A stretch of 64,000 bases of DNA. It comes from Pristimantibacillus sp052113225 (GTDB lineage: Bacteria; Bacillota; Bacilli; Paenibacillales; Paenibacillaceae). How positions within the stretch are numbered: position 1 is the stretch's first letter; the number at the start of each line of letters is the position of its first letter. A program made the translations under genes and the position numbers. The notes below the pieces were generated by a model, which searched no databases, was not told where the DNA came from, and was given only the letters and a program-made list of their open reading frames with translations. The stretch is from NCBI RefSeq assembly GCF_052113225.1, contig NZ_JBFRCT010000006.1:248001-312000 (forward strand), read 5' to 3'. Below, piece by piece: positions 18,057 through 26,188 of the stretch.

Positions 18057-19136
18057 ATGTCAGAAGTTAAAAAAATCGCTGTCATCGCCGGAGACGGTAT
18101 CGGTCCAGAGGTAGTTGGCGAGGCAATTAAAGTAATGAAGAAGACCGAGGAATTGTTCGGTTTCCAATTTGAATTCGAGCATGGTCTGTTCGGCGGTATT
18201 GCCATTGATGAGAAAGGTACTCCGCTGCCGCAAGAAACACTTGATATTTGTAAAAATGCTGACGCTGTATTGCTTGGCGCTGTAGGCGGCCCGAAATGGG
18301 ACAACAACTCCAAGGAGCTTCGTCCTGAAACAGGCTTGCTCGGTATTCGTAAAGCATTGGGCTTGTTCTCGAACATCCGCCCTGCAAACGTATTTGACTG
18401 CCTGAAAGAAGCATCGACACTGAAACCAGAAGTACTGGAAGGTACGGATCTGATCGTTGTTCGTGAGCTTACTGGCGGTATCTACTTCGGTGAGAAATTC
18501 CGTCGTGAGGGTGCGAGCGGTGAAGAAGCGGTTGATACTTGCGTATACAACGTGCAAGAGATTGAGCGTATCGTCCGCCAAGCATTCGAAATCGCAATGA
18601 CTCGCAGCAAACGTCTTGCTTCCGTTGATAAAGCTAACGTGCTTGAAACTTCCCGACTGTGGCGTGAAGTGGTTAACCGGATTGCTCCTGAGTATCCGGA
18701 AGTTGAACTCGAGCATGTACTTGTCGACAACTGCGCAATGCAATTGCTTCGTCGTCCATCGAGCTTTGACGTAATCGTTACTGAGAACATGTTCGGCGAC
18801 ATCCTAAGCGACGAAGCAGCAATGCTGACAGGCTCGATCGGTATGTTGTCCTCCGCATCCCTTGGTGAAGGCAGCTTCGGCCTGTATGAGCCGGTACACG
18901 GCTCCGCTCCTGACATTGCTGGACAAGGTATCTCGAACCCAATCGCGACAATCCTCTCCGTTGCACTCATGTACCGCCTGACATTTGGCTACCATGAAGC
19001 AGCTCAAGTGATTGAAGATGCGGTTAAAAATGTACTTGATGCTGGTCACCGTACAGGTGATATCGCTGTTGATAAGAGCGCAGCAATCGGCACAACTGCA
19101 ATGGGCGATCTGATCGTTGCAGCAATGACAAAATAG
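18057..19136 (+). CDS. leuB: 3-isopropylmalate dehydrogenase
   Basis: 359 aa. It belongs to the isocitrate/isopropylmalate dehydrogenase family: IAVIAGDGIGPEVV at the N-terminus, LLGAVGGPKWD, and the metal/substrate segment DNCAMQLLRRPSSFDVIVTENMFGDILSDEAAML-like region ending in EPVHGSAPDIAGQGISNP. It oxidises and decarboxylates 3-isopropylmalate to 2-ketoisocaproate with NAD+. It has its own AGGAG ribosome site and is separated from the leuA operon by a terminator and yjbQ. The isomerase genes leuC and leuD needed between LeuA and LeuB are not in this window. Confidence 0.96.
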   Translation: MSEVKKIAVIAGDGIGPEVVGEAIKVMKKTEELFGFQFEFEHGLFGGIAIDEKGTPLPQETLDICKNADAVLLGAVGGPKWDNNSKELRPETGLLGIRKALGLFSNIRPANVFDCLKEASTLKPEVLEGTDLIVVRELTGGIYFGEKFRREGASGEEAVDTCVYNVQEIERIVRQAFEIAMTRSKRLASVDKANVLETSRLWREVVNRIAPEYPEVELEHVLVDNCAMQLLRRPSSFDVIVTENMFGDILSDEAAMLTGSIGMLSSASLGEGSFGLYEPVHGSAPDIAGQGISNPIATILSVALMYRLTFGYHEAAQVIEDAVKNVLDAGHRTGDIAVDKSAAIGTTAMGDLIVAAMTK

Positions 19137-19147
19137 AAAATTCTTAT

Positions 19148-19162
19148 TTATAATAATTATTA
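19148..19162 (+). promoter_or_regulatory. PerR box upstream of the peroxiredoxin gene
   Basis: TTATAATAATTATTA matches the PerR consensus TTATAATNATTATAA at 14 of 15 positions. It sits about 20 bp upstream of a -35 element of a peroxide-defence gene, where PerR sites are expected. Confidence 0.75.
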
Positions 19163-19181
19163 ATAAATATCAATTACAATA

Positions 19182-19210
19182 TTGACTTTATTATAGACTG
19201 GTGTTACTAT
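19182..19210 (+). promoter_or_regulatory. Sigma-A promoter of the peroxiredoxin gene
   Basis: TTGACT (19182-19187), 17 bp spacer, TACTAT (19205-19210). Confidence 0.65.
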
Positions 19211-19284
19211 TCTATAAGTAAGTCACGACTTGATAGTGACATTAACTATAAAAATTGTTGGATTGGTTAAGGAGGAATTGTATT

Positions 19285-19833
19285 ATGGCAGAGCGTTTGG
19301 TTGGCCGTCCGGCTCCAGATTTCAAAATGGATACAGCTACAGGTGACGGTAAAGATTTCGGAACAGCAACCCTTGCTGATTACAAAGGTAAATGGCTGGT
19401 ATTGTTCTTCTATCCACTCGACTTCACATTTGTATGCCCTACTGAAATTACAGCTTTGAGCCTTGCTTCCGAGCAATTCAAAGCACTTAATACAGAAGTT
19501 CTTGGTGTTTCTGTTGATAGCAAACATAGCCACCGCGCTTGGATCAACACACCAGTTAATGACAATGGCCTTGGCCAATTGAACTTCCCGCTAGCTGCTG
19601 ATATCACGAAGAGCGTTGCTCGTGACTACGGCGTCCTGATCGAAGAAGAAGGCGTTGCACTCCGCGGCCTGTACATCATCGATCCAGAAGGCGAAGTGAA
19701 ATACCAAGTTGTTAACCACAACGACGTAGGTCGCAGTGTTGATGAGACTCTTCGCGTATTGCAAGCATTGCAATCCGGCGGTCTGTGCCCAATGAACTGG
19801 AAACCAGGTCAACAAACTCTGGTTGCGAAATAA
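19285..19833 (+). CDS. Typical 2-Cys peroxiredoxin (AhpC/Prx1 type)
   Basis: 182 aa. Peroxidatic Cys51 is in DFTFVCPTEIT and the resolving Cys (about 168) is in GGLCPMNWKPG; a thioredoxin fold lies between them. It reduces hydrogen peroxide and organic hydroperoxides, and the disulfide is then re-reduced by thioredoxin or an AhpF-type partner. No ahpF follows here, so thioredoxin is the likely donor. The ATG at 19285 follows AAGGAGGAATTG. The PerR box upstream suggests induction by peroxide. Single-gene unit ended by a strong terminator. Confidence 0.93.
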   Translation: MAERLVGRPAPDFKMDTATGDGKDFGTATLADYKGKWLVLFFYPLDFTFVCPTEITALSLASEQFKALNTEVLGVSVDSKHSHRAWINTPVNDNGLGQLNFPLAADITKSVARDYGVLIEEEGVALRGLYIIDPEGEVKYQVVNHNDVGRSVDETLRVLQALQSGGLCPMNWKPGQQTLVAK

Positions 19834-19849
19834 TCGATTATTCCATGCA

Positions 19850-19887
19850 AATAGCCCGTGCCACTTAGGTGGTACGGGCTATTTTTT
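19850..19887 (+). terminator. Terminator of the peroxiredoxin gene
   Basis: AATAGCCCGTGCCAC pairs with GTGGTACGGGCTATT and runs into TTTTTT. Confidence 0.9.
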
Positions 19888-19999
19888 ATACGCCTATTCC
19901 TCGTTTTGTGTAGAAGGGCGCAGGAATCTGCTTGAAAAGCAGGAATTTCGGTATAGGAAAGCGAATAAGTTTGAGAAGTAAGCATGTGCTAGTGAAGTT

Positions 20000-20150
20000 G
20001 ATCCTTACGAAGCAAGAATTATCGCAAAGACCGCGAAAATTCTTTAAGCTGATCCTTACGTAGCAAGAATTATCGCAAAGACCGCGAAATTCTTTAAGCT
20101 GATCCTTACGAAGCAAGAATTATCGCAAAGACCGCGAAAATTCTTTTGAG
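20000..20150 (+). repeat. Three tandem hairpin units (family C), period 50-51 bp
   Basis: Units at 20000-20050 (51 bp), 20051-20100 (50 bp) and 20101-20150. Each reads GATCCTTACGAAGC, then stem AAGAATT-A-TCGC, loop, GCGA-A-AATTCTT. Unit 2 has TACGTAGC in place of TACGAAGC and lacks one A. The last unit ends at the ribosome site (GAGGAGG) of the gene at 20165. Read on the minus strand each unit is a stem-loop followed by CTTCGTAAG, a form that recurs at 44226-44260 and inside repeat A copy 2. Confidence 0.9.
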
Positions 20151-20164
20151 GAGGTTGTCACCCG

Positions 20165-20581
20165 ATGAGCTTTTGTTGTGGAGCGAGTATGATCGGAACG
20201 AAAGGCACTTTGAAGCATATGCGAACTCATATTCATAATGTACCTATCTTATTTTGTCCTGTTTGTCACCGTGTAGAAATTCACTACTTAATCGAGAATG
20301 AATATGAAATACTGGCTGAATATGCACACGGGGACGGCGCCGCCGAGGTTGATTTCCTGGAGTATGTGGAACAGGAAGGCAAAGCGTTGCATGAAAACTG
20401 CGTCAATCACGAGAATGAGGATCCGATGGATGTTGTACTCAGCCAGATTGACATGTCTTTGGACTTGTTATGCTTTGCAAAGCAGATTGGTGATTCAGAA
20501 TGGGAAAATGAGTTAAAGACACGTCTTGGTATGTTGAGCGACAGACGTAATAAACTACGGCAGCGACGAACGTCTGTTTAA
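20165..20581 (+). CDS. Small hypothetical protein with a zinc-ribbon-like N-terminus
   Basis: 138 aa, not assigned to a known function. Cys4-Cys5 near the N-terminus and Cys31-x-x-Cys34 in LFCPVCHRVEIHY resemble the paired-Cys zinc ribbons of YgiT-type proteins, although the first pair is adjacent rather than CxxC. The middle is acidic (GDGAAEVDFLEYVEQEG) and the C-terminal third is helical, ending in a basic tail (DRRNKLRQRR). The ribosome site is GAGGAGG. Three tandem hairpins lie immediately upstream and a strong terminator downstream, so it is a single-gene unit. No toxin partner is encoded beside it. Confidence 0.8.
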   Translation: MSFCCGASMIGTKGTLKHMRTHIHNVPILFCPVCHRVEIHYLIENEYEILAEYAHGDGAAEVDFLEYVEQEGKALHENCVNHENEDPMDVVLSQIDMSLDLLCFAKQIGDSEWENELKTRLGMLSDRRNKLRQRRTSV

Positions 20582-20601
20582 CTTTTAGATGGAATAAAGT
20601 T

Positions 20602-20627
20602 AAGCCTCCGAGCCGGAGGCTTTTTTT
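20602..20627 (+). terminator. Rho-independent terminator
   Basis: AGCCTCCG-AGC-CGGAGGCT stem followed by seven Ts after the zinc-ribbon-like gene. Confidence 0.9.
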
Positions 20628-20666
20628 ATGGATAAGGTATTGGAAGTACTTATTATCTATCATCGT

Positions 20667-20707
20667 GAAACGGTACTTTGCTGTAATGAGGAAGGCAGTA
20701 CCGTTTC
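20667..20707 (+). repeat. Perfect inverted repeat upstream of the sigI promoter
   Basis: GAAACGGTACT (20667-20677) and AGTACCGTTTC (20697-20707) form an 11-bp perfect stem with a 19-base interior. No long T-run follows. It lies about 50 bp before the sigma-I-type promoter and could be an operator or a weak terminator. Confidence 0.55.
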
Positions 20708-20757
20708 TACATGTTTCTAATGTTTTTTCTCATATTTCTAACATTTGTTAACTTGGA

Positions 20758-20787
20758 ACCCCCTTAAAAAGAAGATGCACTATCGAA
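20758..20787 (+). promoter_or_regulatory. Sigma-I-type autoregulatory promoter of sigI-rsgI
   Basis: ACCCCC at 20758-20763 and CGAA at 20784-20787 resemble the -35 and -10 signatures reported for SigI-dependent promoters in Bacillus and Clostridium; sigI operons are commonly autoregulated. The spacer is 20 bp. There is no sigma-A promoter of comparable quality close by. Confidence 0.6.
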
Positions 20788-20814
20788 ATTTATACAGAGA
20801 GGAGGATACTCTTC

Positions 20815-21609
20815 ATGTTCAAACGGTTTTTGCGGAAGAAAACTACCGCTGAAGCTGCGAATGATGAAAGGCTATCTCCTGAGCAAATCATTAAACAAAT
20901 TAAAGAGGGCGATGAACAGCTAAGAGAGAAGTTCATTGCTGATTACAGGCCGTATGTAGCTAAGGTTACAAGCGGATTCTGCAAACGATACGTTGACCCA
21001 ACTCGAGATGATGAGTTTAGTATCGCTTTAACGGCTTTTAATGAGGCTATCACACAATTTTCTTCTGAATCAGGTAGATCTTTCCTTAGCTTTGCAGAAA
21101 CGGTCATGCGCCGCAGGCTGATTGACTATGTGCGTAAGGAGCAGCGTCATTTAAAGACAGTGCCCTATACAGCATTCGATCAGCAGGATGAAGAGGAACA
21201 AATTTATAATCCGTTAGATACGAAGATGGCTCTGCATGCCTATCAGCTCAAGCAAGACGGTGATGACAGGCGTCTGGAGATTGAAGAATATACGAAGGAA
21301 CTGATGCAGTTCCAGATTTCCTTCATGGAGCTTGCGGAGTGTTCACCAAAGCATGCTGATTCCCGCCAATTACTGCAAGGAATCGCGCAGACACTTGCAA
21401 GTCAACATGAGCTGTTCGCTCAGCTCTATGTGAAGGGTAAGCTACCGGTTAAAGAGTTGACAGAGTTATGCGGCGTGTCTAGAAAAACAGTTGAGCGCAA
21501 CCGGAAGTATATTATTGCGATTTCACTTATTATGAACGGTACATATCCTTATTTATCGGACTATTTAAACATTACAATACCAAAGCAAGGGAAGGAGGCG
21601 GGATTATGA
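20815..21609 (+). CDS. sigI: RNA polymerase sigma factor SigI
   Basis: 264 aa. Region 2 is recognisable in YVAKVTSGFCKRYVDPTRDD through FLSFAETVMRRRLIDYVRKE. A SigI-specific C-domain with a helix-turn-helix (VKELTELCGVSRKTVERNRK) replaces the usual region 4. SigI factors respond to heat or cell-wall stress in Bacillus and to polysaccharides in cellulolytic clostridia. The ribosome site GAGAGGAGG precedes the ATG. It overlaps the next gene, its anti-sigma factor, by four bases (ATGA). Because the neighbourhood is rich in polysaccharide-use genes, a link to wall or polymer sensing is plausible but unproven. Confidence 0.93.
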   Translation: MFKRFLRKKTTAEAANDERLSPEQIIKQIKEGDEQLREKFIADYRPYVAKVTSGFCKRYVDPTRDDEFSIALTAFNEAITQFSSESGRSFLSFAETVMRRRLIDYVRKEQRHLKTVPYTAFDQQDEEEQIYNPLDTKMALHAYQLKQDGDDRRLEIEEYTKELMQFQISFMELAECSPKHADSRQLLQGIAQTLASQHELFAQLYVKGKLPVKELTELCGVSRKTVERNRKYIIAISLIMNGTYPYLSDYLNITIPKQGKEAGL

Positions 21610-22889
21610 AACGAGGAATTGTTCTCTCCATAGAAAACAAGAAGGCTGTTCTAATGACTGCAGACGGCCAATTCATTTCAGTCCCGCACGAAGCCCACAT
21701 GCGAATCGGAGAAGAAACTCCGATTCAGGCAGAGTCGAAGGTGCCTAAGCGTGCACCAAAAAGAGCCTTCTGGTATTCCGGTTCAGCTGCAGCGATTCTG
21801 CTGTTTATTATCCCGTTCTTCTTTCTTACAACAGCGGAGGCCCATCCTGTGGTTGCTTACGTAAGCTTGGATATTAATCCAAGCATCGAAATGGGAGTAG
21901 ATAAAGAGAAGCGAGTGCAGGAGCTCAAAGGGCTCAATAGCGACGGGAAAGCCATTATTAGCGGTCTGAGCTATAAGGGTAAGCCGGTTGATGTTGTAGC
22001 GGCATCGATTATGAGTACGGTTGCGAAAGGTCATTATTTGGATAAACCAGATAAGGATATCGTAATCACAAGTTTAATACTGGATAACGATAATCCAGCT
22101 AATGATCTCGAGCAAATAGTAGCAAAAGCGCTTGATCAGAAAGTAAAAGAAACAATCAAGCAAATGGATGTGAACAATGAGCCAAATGTGACTGTACTTT
22201 CAGTTCCTACGGAGGTTCGAGAGGAAGCAGCTGCAAATGGCATCTCTTCTGGTAAAATGGCGGTTTATTTGATGGCCAAGGATGAAGGATACAATATTGA
22301 GCTTGAACAACTAAAGGTTCAATCGATAGCAGATGCAACTGAATCCATTGGCGGTGTGAAAAAAATTGTCGAGCAGGGTGCGAGCAAAGAAAAGCTGAAA
22401 GAACTTGCCCAGAAGGAAAAGCAAAACAAAAAGCAAGCTTCAGCAACACCTGCTGTGGATAAAGCGCAAGCTGCGAAGCCGACGGCATCACCAGTGAAGA
22501 GCACAGTTAAAGCCGAATCGCCAAAAACAAATGAAACACGGCCAAAGCTGCCAACGAAACCAAATCCATCGGAACGACCAAACTGGTCTAAGGATGATAA
22601 GTCACATAAACCAAATCGCCCCGTGAAGCCGATTACTCCTGCCAAGCCAACTGGCTCAGATAAGGATAAGAAGCAGAACGGGGATTGGTCTAATAACAGA
22701 CGAGATCAAAATGACGATTCTGATGATGACAAGAAAGGCAGCTCCAACAAGAATAAGGATGAAAGCAGCTCGAACAAGCTGGAGAAATGGTCTTGGTATA
22801 ATAATAATAATTACAATAATGATGACGATAATGATCGTTGGGATAACAAGCGGGATGATTCGGATAGCCGTAGTGATCGGAATAGATAA
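21606..22889 (+). CDS. rsgI: Membrane anti-sigma-I factor RsgI with a disordered extracellular tail
   Basis: 427 aa. The N-terminal RsgI_N domain (about 1-55) should bind SigI in the cytoplasm. One membrane helix lies at about 57-80 (SAAAILLFIIPFFFL), followed by the conserved extracellular segment with SLDINPSIEMGVD. In place of the sugar-binding modules found in clostridial RsgI proteins, the C-terminus is low complexity. It has a Lys/Pro/Thr-rich stretch (about 280-350) and then a tail dominated by Asp, Asn, Ser, Arg and Lys (runs such as WYNNNNYNNDDDNDRWDN). It holds SigI inactive until an envelope signal arrives. The tail may sit in the cell wall. Confidence 0.92.
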   Translation: MKRGIVLSIENKKAVLMTADGQFISVPHEAHMRIGEETPIQAESKVPKRAPKRAFWYSGSAAAILLFIIPFFFLTTAEAHPVVAYVSLDINPSIEMGVDKEKRVQELKGLNSDGKAIISGLSYKGKPVDVVAASIMSTVAKGHYLDKPDKDIVITSLILDNDNPANDLEQIVAKALDQKVKETIKQMDVNNEPNVTVLSVPTEVREEAAANGISSGKMAVYLMAKDEGYNIELEQLKVQSIADATESIGGVKKIVEQGASKEKLKELAQKEKQNKKQASATPAVDKAQAAKPTASPVKSTVKAESPKTNETRPKLPTKPNPSERPNWSKDDKSHKPNRPVKPITPAKPTGSDKDKKQNGDWSNNRRDQNDDSDDDKKGSSNKNKDESSSNKLEKWSWYNNNNYNNDDDNDRWDNKRDDSDSRSDRNR

Positions 22890-22964
22890 AGGGTAGGGCG
22901 ATAGACGCAGGAAATTAGTCGTTTTTTCGATTGGAAATGACCTATCTTTCGACAAAGTCTCCGA

Positions 22965-22994
22965 TTGACAGCTATTGGTAATAGATCCTATGAT
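22965..22994 (+). promoter_or_regulatory. Sigma-A promoter of the PAS kinase gene
   Basis: TTGACA (22965-22970), 18-bp spacer, TATGAT (22989-22994), about 60 bp before the start codon. Confidence 0.55.
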
Positions 22995-23053
22995 AATAGT
23001 GATATGTTATGTTATTAATTGTTGTCTATTGATGTTGCCGGGGAGGGTTGAAG

Positions 23054-24433
23054 ATGCATTCCATTAGAAAGCGCTATTTCCCGGCGCTTGCCGAATATAT
23101 TCGTGACGGCGAGGAGCAGTCCCTCTACAAAGCATCTGAACTCGGTAAAGACATGCAAAGCTTCAAGCCTGAGGAGATTATTGCTGTTCACGAAGAGAGT
23201 ATTCAATATTTGGCAGCCAACGTGGAATCAGAGGAAGCGGTTAAACTTTATAATCAATCGTTCATGTTTCTTATAGAAGTGATGGTTGCATACCGTATGA
23301 ATGAAGTGCCTATCGATACCGTGGAGCAAAAGTTTTCGGATATGCGGGAGCGACTATTTCTGTCCAATCGGTCGTTTGAGATGGTCAAGCATAAGTATGA
23401 GAATGTCCTCCAGCATATGGATAGCGGCATTGCCTTGTTTGATAGTGATGGCATCCTGTCGTTTATTAATGTCCGGATGGCAGGGCTGCTTGATATTCCG
23501 CGGAAAACGCTGGTTGGCTGCAATTTGCGGGAGATTTTGCTGCATCCGCTGCTGAAGCGATCGACAAGGCGCGTCATTCTTCGCTTGTATAAGGAAATGA
23601 TCTTGAAACGTAGTGTTTATTACGAGTTTCAGGATAAGGATGGCAAGCATTTGCTTGTCACCTTTACGAATGGCGAGCAGATGAACGGAGATTTTCTCAT
23701 CAGTGTGAAGGATGTAACCGAATACAAGCAAATAGAGCAGACCGCTTTACAGAACGATAAGCTGGCCATGCTGGGTCGTATTGCTGCTGCTATCGCCCAT
23801 GAGATTCGTAATCCGCTCACATCAATTCGCGGCTTTATACAACTGCTACGTCCTTACTTGATGCAGCTTGGCAAGGAAGAGTATGCCCGGATTATCCTGA
23901 CGGAGATTGATCGCGCCAATGATATTATTTTCGAGTTTTTGAACTCATCCAAGCCATCGGCTCCAATGAAGAAATCAGTGTCGATTAATCGACTAATTCA
24001 AGAGGTTATACTGCTGACGGAGAGCGAAGCTTTAATGCGCAACTGTGATATTCAGCTCGAAACCTATGAGAATGATAGTGACTTGATGGTATCTATTGAT
24101 GTGAAACAGATTAAGCAAGTGATCTTGAATATTGTCAAGAACTCAATTGATGCCATTGAGTCACTTCAGGAAGCACGAAGAGGCCGGATTGATCTTGTCG
24201 TGCGATCCGACGGAAATTTTGCAGAAGTTACATTAAAGGATAATGGCAAAGGAATGGACAAAGCGACGCTCGCTCGTTTGTTTGATCCTTTCTTCACAAC
24301 GAAGGAAGCCGGAACGGGACTTGGCTTATCGGTCAGCTATCGGATCATCCGTAATCATAATGGGTCGATCCGTGTAGACAGCACCGAAGGAAGTGGAACT
24401 TCGTTTCTTATCTATTTGCCATTAGCAGAATAA
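23054..24433 (+). CDS. Soluble PAS-domain histidine kinase (sporulation-kinase-like)
   Basis: 459 aa, no membrane helix. Residues 1-85 look like the helical N-terminal domain of RsbU-type proteins. A PAS domain follows (about 115-225), then HisKA with the phospho-acceptor His249 in AIAHEIRNPLTSIRGF and a HATPase with DNGKGMD and GTGLGLSVSY. Soluble kinases of this layout in Bacillales often feed Spo0F; no response regulator is adjacent, which fits. I use the ATG at 23054, seven bases after GGGAGGG, rather than the TTG two codons earlier. A terminator ends the gene. Confidence 0.88.
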   Translation: MHSIRKRYFPALAEYIRDGEEQSLYKASELGKDMQSFKPEEIIAVHEESIQYLAANVESEEAVKLYNQSFMFLIEVMVAYRMNEVPIDTVEQKFSDMRERLFLSNRSFEMVKHKYENVLQHMDSGIALFDSDGILSFINVRMAGLLDIPRKTLVGCNLREILLHPLLKRSTRRVILRLYKEMILKRSVYYEFQDKDGKHLLVTFTNGEQMNGDFLISVKDVTEYKQIEQTALQNDKLAMLGRIAAAIAHEIRNPLTSIRGFIQLLRPYLMQLGKEEYARIILTEIDRANDIIFEFLNSSKPSAPMKKSVSINRLIQEVILLTESEALMRNCDIQLETYENDSDLMVSIDVKQIKQVILNIVKNSIDAIESLQEARRGRIDLVVRSDGNFAEVTLKDNGKGMDKATLARLFDPFFTTKEAGTGLGLSVSYRIIRNHNGSIRVDSTEGSGTSFLIYLPLAE

Positions 24434-24441
24434 ACGATTAG

Positions 24442-24490
24442 AATCGGGGGAGGCGCTTGATCTTAAGATCTTGCGAATCCCCGATTTTGT
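24442..24490 (+). terminator. Terminator after the PAS kinase
   Basis: AATCGGGG (24442-24449) pairs with CCCCGATT (24479-24486), runs into TTTTGT, and contains an inner GATCTTAAGATC palindrome. Its position argues against any translation start for pepA upstream of 24514. Confidence 0.8.
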
Positions 24491-24513
24491 CATTGAGAGA
24501 GAGGAATTTATTC

Positions 24514-26028
24514 ATGCAAACACATTTTACATATGAAGCGGCTGCGACAGCAGGGTCTGCAGATGCTATTGTAAGGCTGATCAACGCTGCGGAGCTTAAA
24601 CAGGGTACGGCTCAATGGATATTGCCGCAGATTGACGAAGCCATCAGAGGGCTATATGCTAAGGGCTTGTTTAAGGCTGAACCGGAGCAGACGGAAGTCT
24701 TATCTACCCTCGGACTACATTCCGCTGGGCATATTATATTCGTTGGTTATGATGATAAGAATGGAATAGATGGCTTGCGGCTTGCGGCTGCTGCTGCTGC
24801 GAATGCATTAAAGCGGATCAAAGCGCAAACAGCGCAAATACGATTGCCGGAATCAATAGTATCGACAGAAGATTATACGCTGCAGCAAGCAGCACAGGCA
24901 CTGGTGGAAGGTCTTACTTTGGCTGTCTATGACCGCCTGCCTGAGCTGCGTCAACCGAAGCAGCGTTATACCTTATCCCATGTATCCTTTGTACCGGCAG
25001 CAGGTATTGCTCTACCTGCAGATGCTGCGGAGCAGTGGATGGAAGGTGTTACTCTCGGAGTGCTGTATGCGGAAGGCGTAATCATTGCCCGTGACTTGAC
25101 GAATATGGCGGGTAATAAGCTGGTACCGGAAGTCCTTGCAGCACATGCGGAGGATTTGGCTCGTGAATATGATCTGGATATTGAAGTGCTGGATGAATGG
25201 AGTGCAGCAGAGCAGGGGATGGGTGGCTTACTTGCGGTTGGGCAAGGCAGCATTCATGCGCCAAGAATGATCGTGCTTCATTATAAAGGAGCACCTGATC
25301 AGGACGAAGCATGGGGCTTGATCGGTAAAGGCATCACGTTTGATACAGGTGGTATTTCCTTGAAGAAGGGCCCTGGGATGGAAGACATGATCTCCGATAT
25401 GGGTGGAGCGGCTGCCGTTCTTGGTGCAATGCGCATTATTGGTGAGCTTAAGCCGGAAGTAAATATTATTGCAGTTATCCCAACAGCGGAAAATATGCCG
25501 TCTGCGCAAGCCTTTAAGCCGGGCGACGTCATTAAAATGATGAACGGTCTGACGGTTGAAATTGTGAATACGGATGCGGAAGGACGACTAGTCCTCGCAG
25601 ATGGCTTGACGACAGCTATTCGCCGCGGTGCAACGCAGCTTGTTGACGTTGCCACATTAACGGGTGCAGTACTTGTTGCCCTTGGTACTGAAGCAACAGG
25701 CGCCGTTACCAATAATGAAGCATTAATGCAGCAACTGCTGCAAGCTGCGGTACGTTCCGGCGAACGGGTATGGCAAATGCCGACTTATCCAGAATATAAG
25801 AAACAGCTGCGCAGCGATGCCGCCGACTTGAAAAACAGCGGCGGCCGATATGCAGGAACGATTACAGGCGGATTGTTTATTGGGGCGTTTGCAGAAGACC
25901 TGCCATGGGTTCATCTGGATATAGCTGGAACAGCTTATCTGGATAAGAGCCGCGGGATTGAGCCGAAAGGCGCAACCGGCGTAATGGTTCGCACACTTGT
26001 AGAATTGGTGACAAATAGCCAAAGCTAG
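24514..26028 (+). CDS. pepA: Leucyl aminopeptidase (M17 family)
   Basis: 504 aa from the ATG at 24514, which follows GAGAGAGGAA. Residues 1-160 form the variable N-domain. The catalytic domain carries the zinc/lysine segment GKGITFDTGGISLKKG and the signature NTDAEGRLVLADGL (about 351-364). It removes N-terminal Leu and other residues from peptides using two metal ions, normally as a cytoplasmic hexamer. An in-frame TTG at 24457 exists but sits inside the preceding terminator. Single-gene unit with its own terminator. Confidence 0.95.
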   Translation: MQTHFTYEAAATAGSADAIVRLINAAELKQGTAQWILPQIDEAIRGLYAKGLFKAEPEQTEVLSTLGLHSAGHIIFVGYDDKNGIDGLRLAAAAAANALKRIKAQTAQIRLPESIVSTEDYTLQQAAQALVEGLTLAVYDRLPELRQPKQRYTLSHVSFVPAAGIALPADAAEQWMEGVTLGVLYAEGVIIARDLTNMAGNKLVPEVLAAHAEDLAREYDLDIEVLDEWSAAEQGMGGLLAVGQGSIHAPRMIVLHYKGAPDQDEAWGLIGKGITFDTGGISLKKGPGMEDMISDMGGAAAVLGAMRIIGELKPEVNIIAVIPTAENMPSAQAFKPGDVIKMMNGLTVEIVNTDAEGRLVLADGLTTAIRRGATQLVDVATLTGAVLVALGTEATGAVTNNEALMQQLLQAAVRSGERVWQMPTYPEYKKQLRSDAADLKNSGGRYAGTITGGLFIGAFAEDLPWVHLDIAGTAYLDKSRGIEPKGATGVMVRTLVELVTNSQS

Positions 26029-26049
26029 TTCCGAGTAAATACTCATACA

Positions 26050-26097
26050 GCTAGTTATGAAAGGCTGAACATCAGCCTGCCATAACTAGCTTTTTTG
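26050..26097 (+). terminator. Terminator of pepA
   Basis: GCTAGTTATG (26050-26059) pairs with CATAACTAGC (26081-26090), with an inner AGGCTG/CAGCCT stem, followed by TTTTTTG. Confidence 0.92.
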
Positions 26098-26114
26098 TTT
26101 AATTCACAAAGAAA

Positions 26115-26160
26115 GAACTATAGTTTTTAGGTATTAATAGGTGCTCAACAGCCGTATAAT
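26115..26160 (+). promoter_or_regulatory. Promoter of the xylan-cluster regulator pair with putative activator site
   Basis: GAACTATAGTTTTTAGG at 26115-26131 resembles GAACTAAAGTTTGAGG at 29716-29731, upstream of the binding-protein gene. In both places a -10 element starts 40-41 bp downstream (TATAAT at 26155-26160 here). The -35 region is poor. This suggests direct activation of both promoters by the YesN-type regulator encoded at 26363. Confidence 0.55.
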
Positions 26161-26188
26161 CATCGGCGTACACCTGACATAATTTTAA

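Noticed and set aside
19886..20116. 76-codon open frame on the minus strand containing repeated peptide units
   Set aside because: The peptide repeat simply follows the 50-51 bp DNA repeat; the frame would break after unit 2 loses one base, and there is no ribosome site.
20000..20150. CRISPR array
   Set aside because: The three units are contiguous near-identical copies with no unique spacers, and no cas genes are present.
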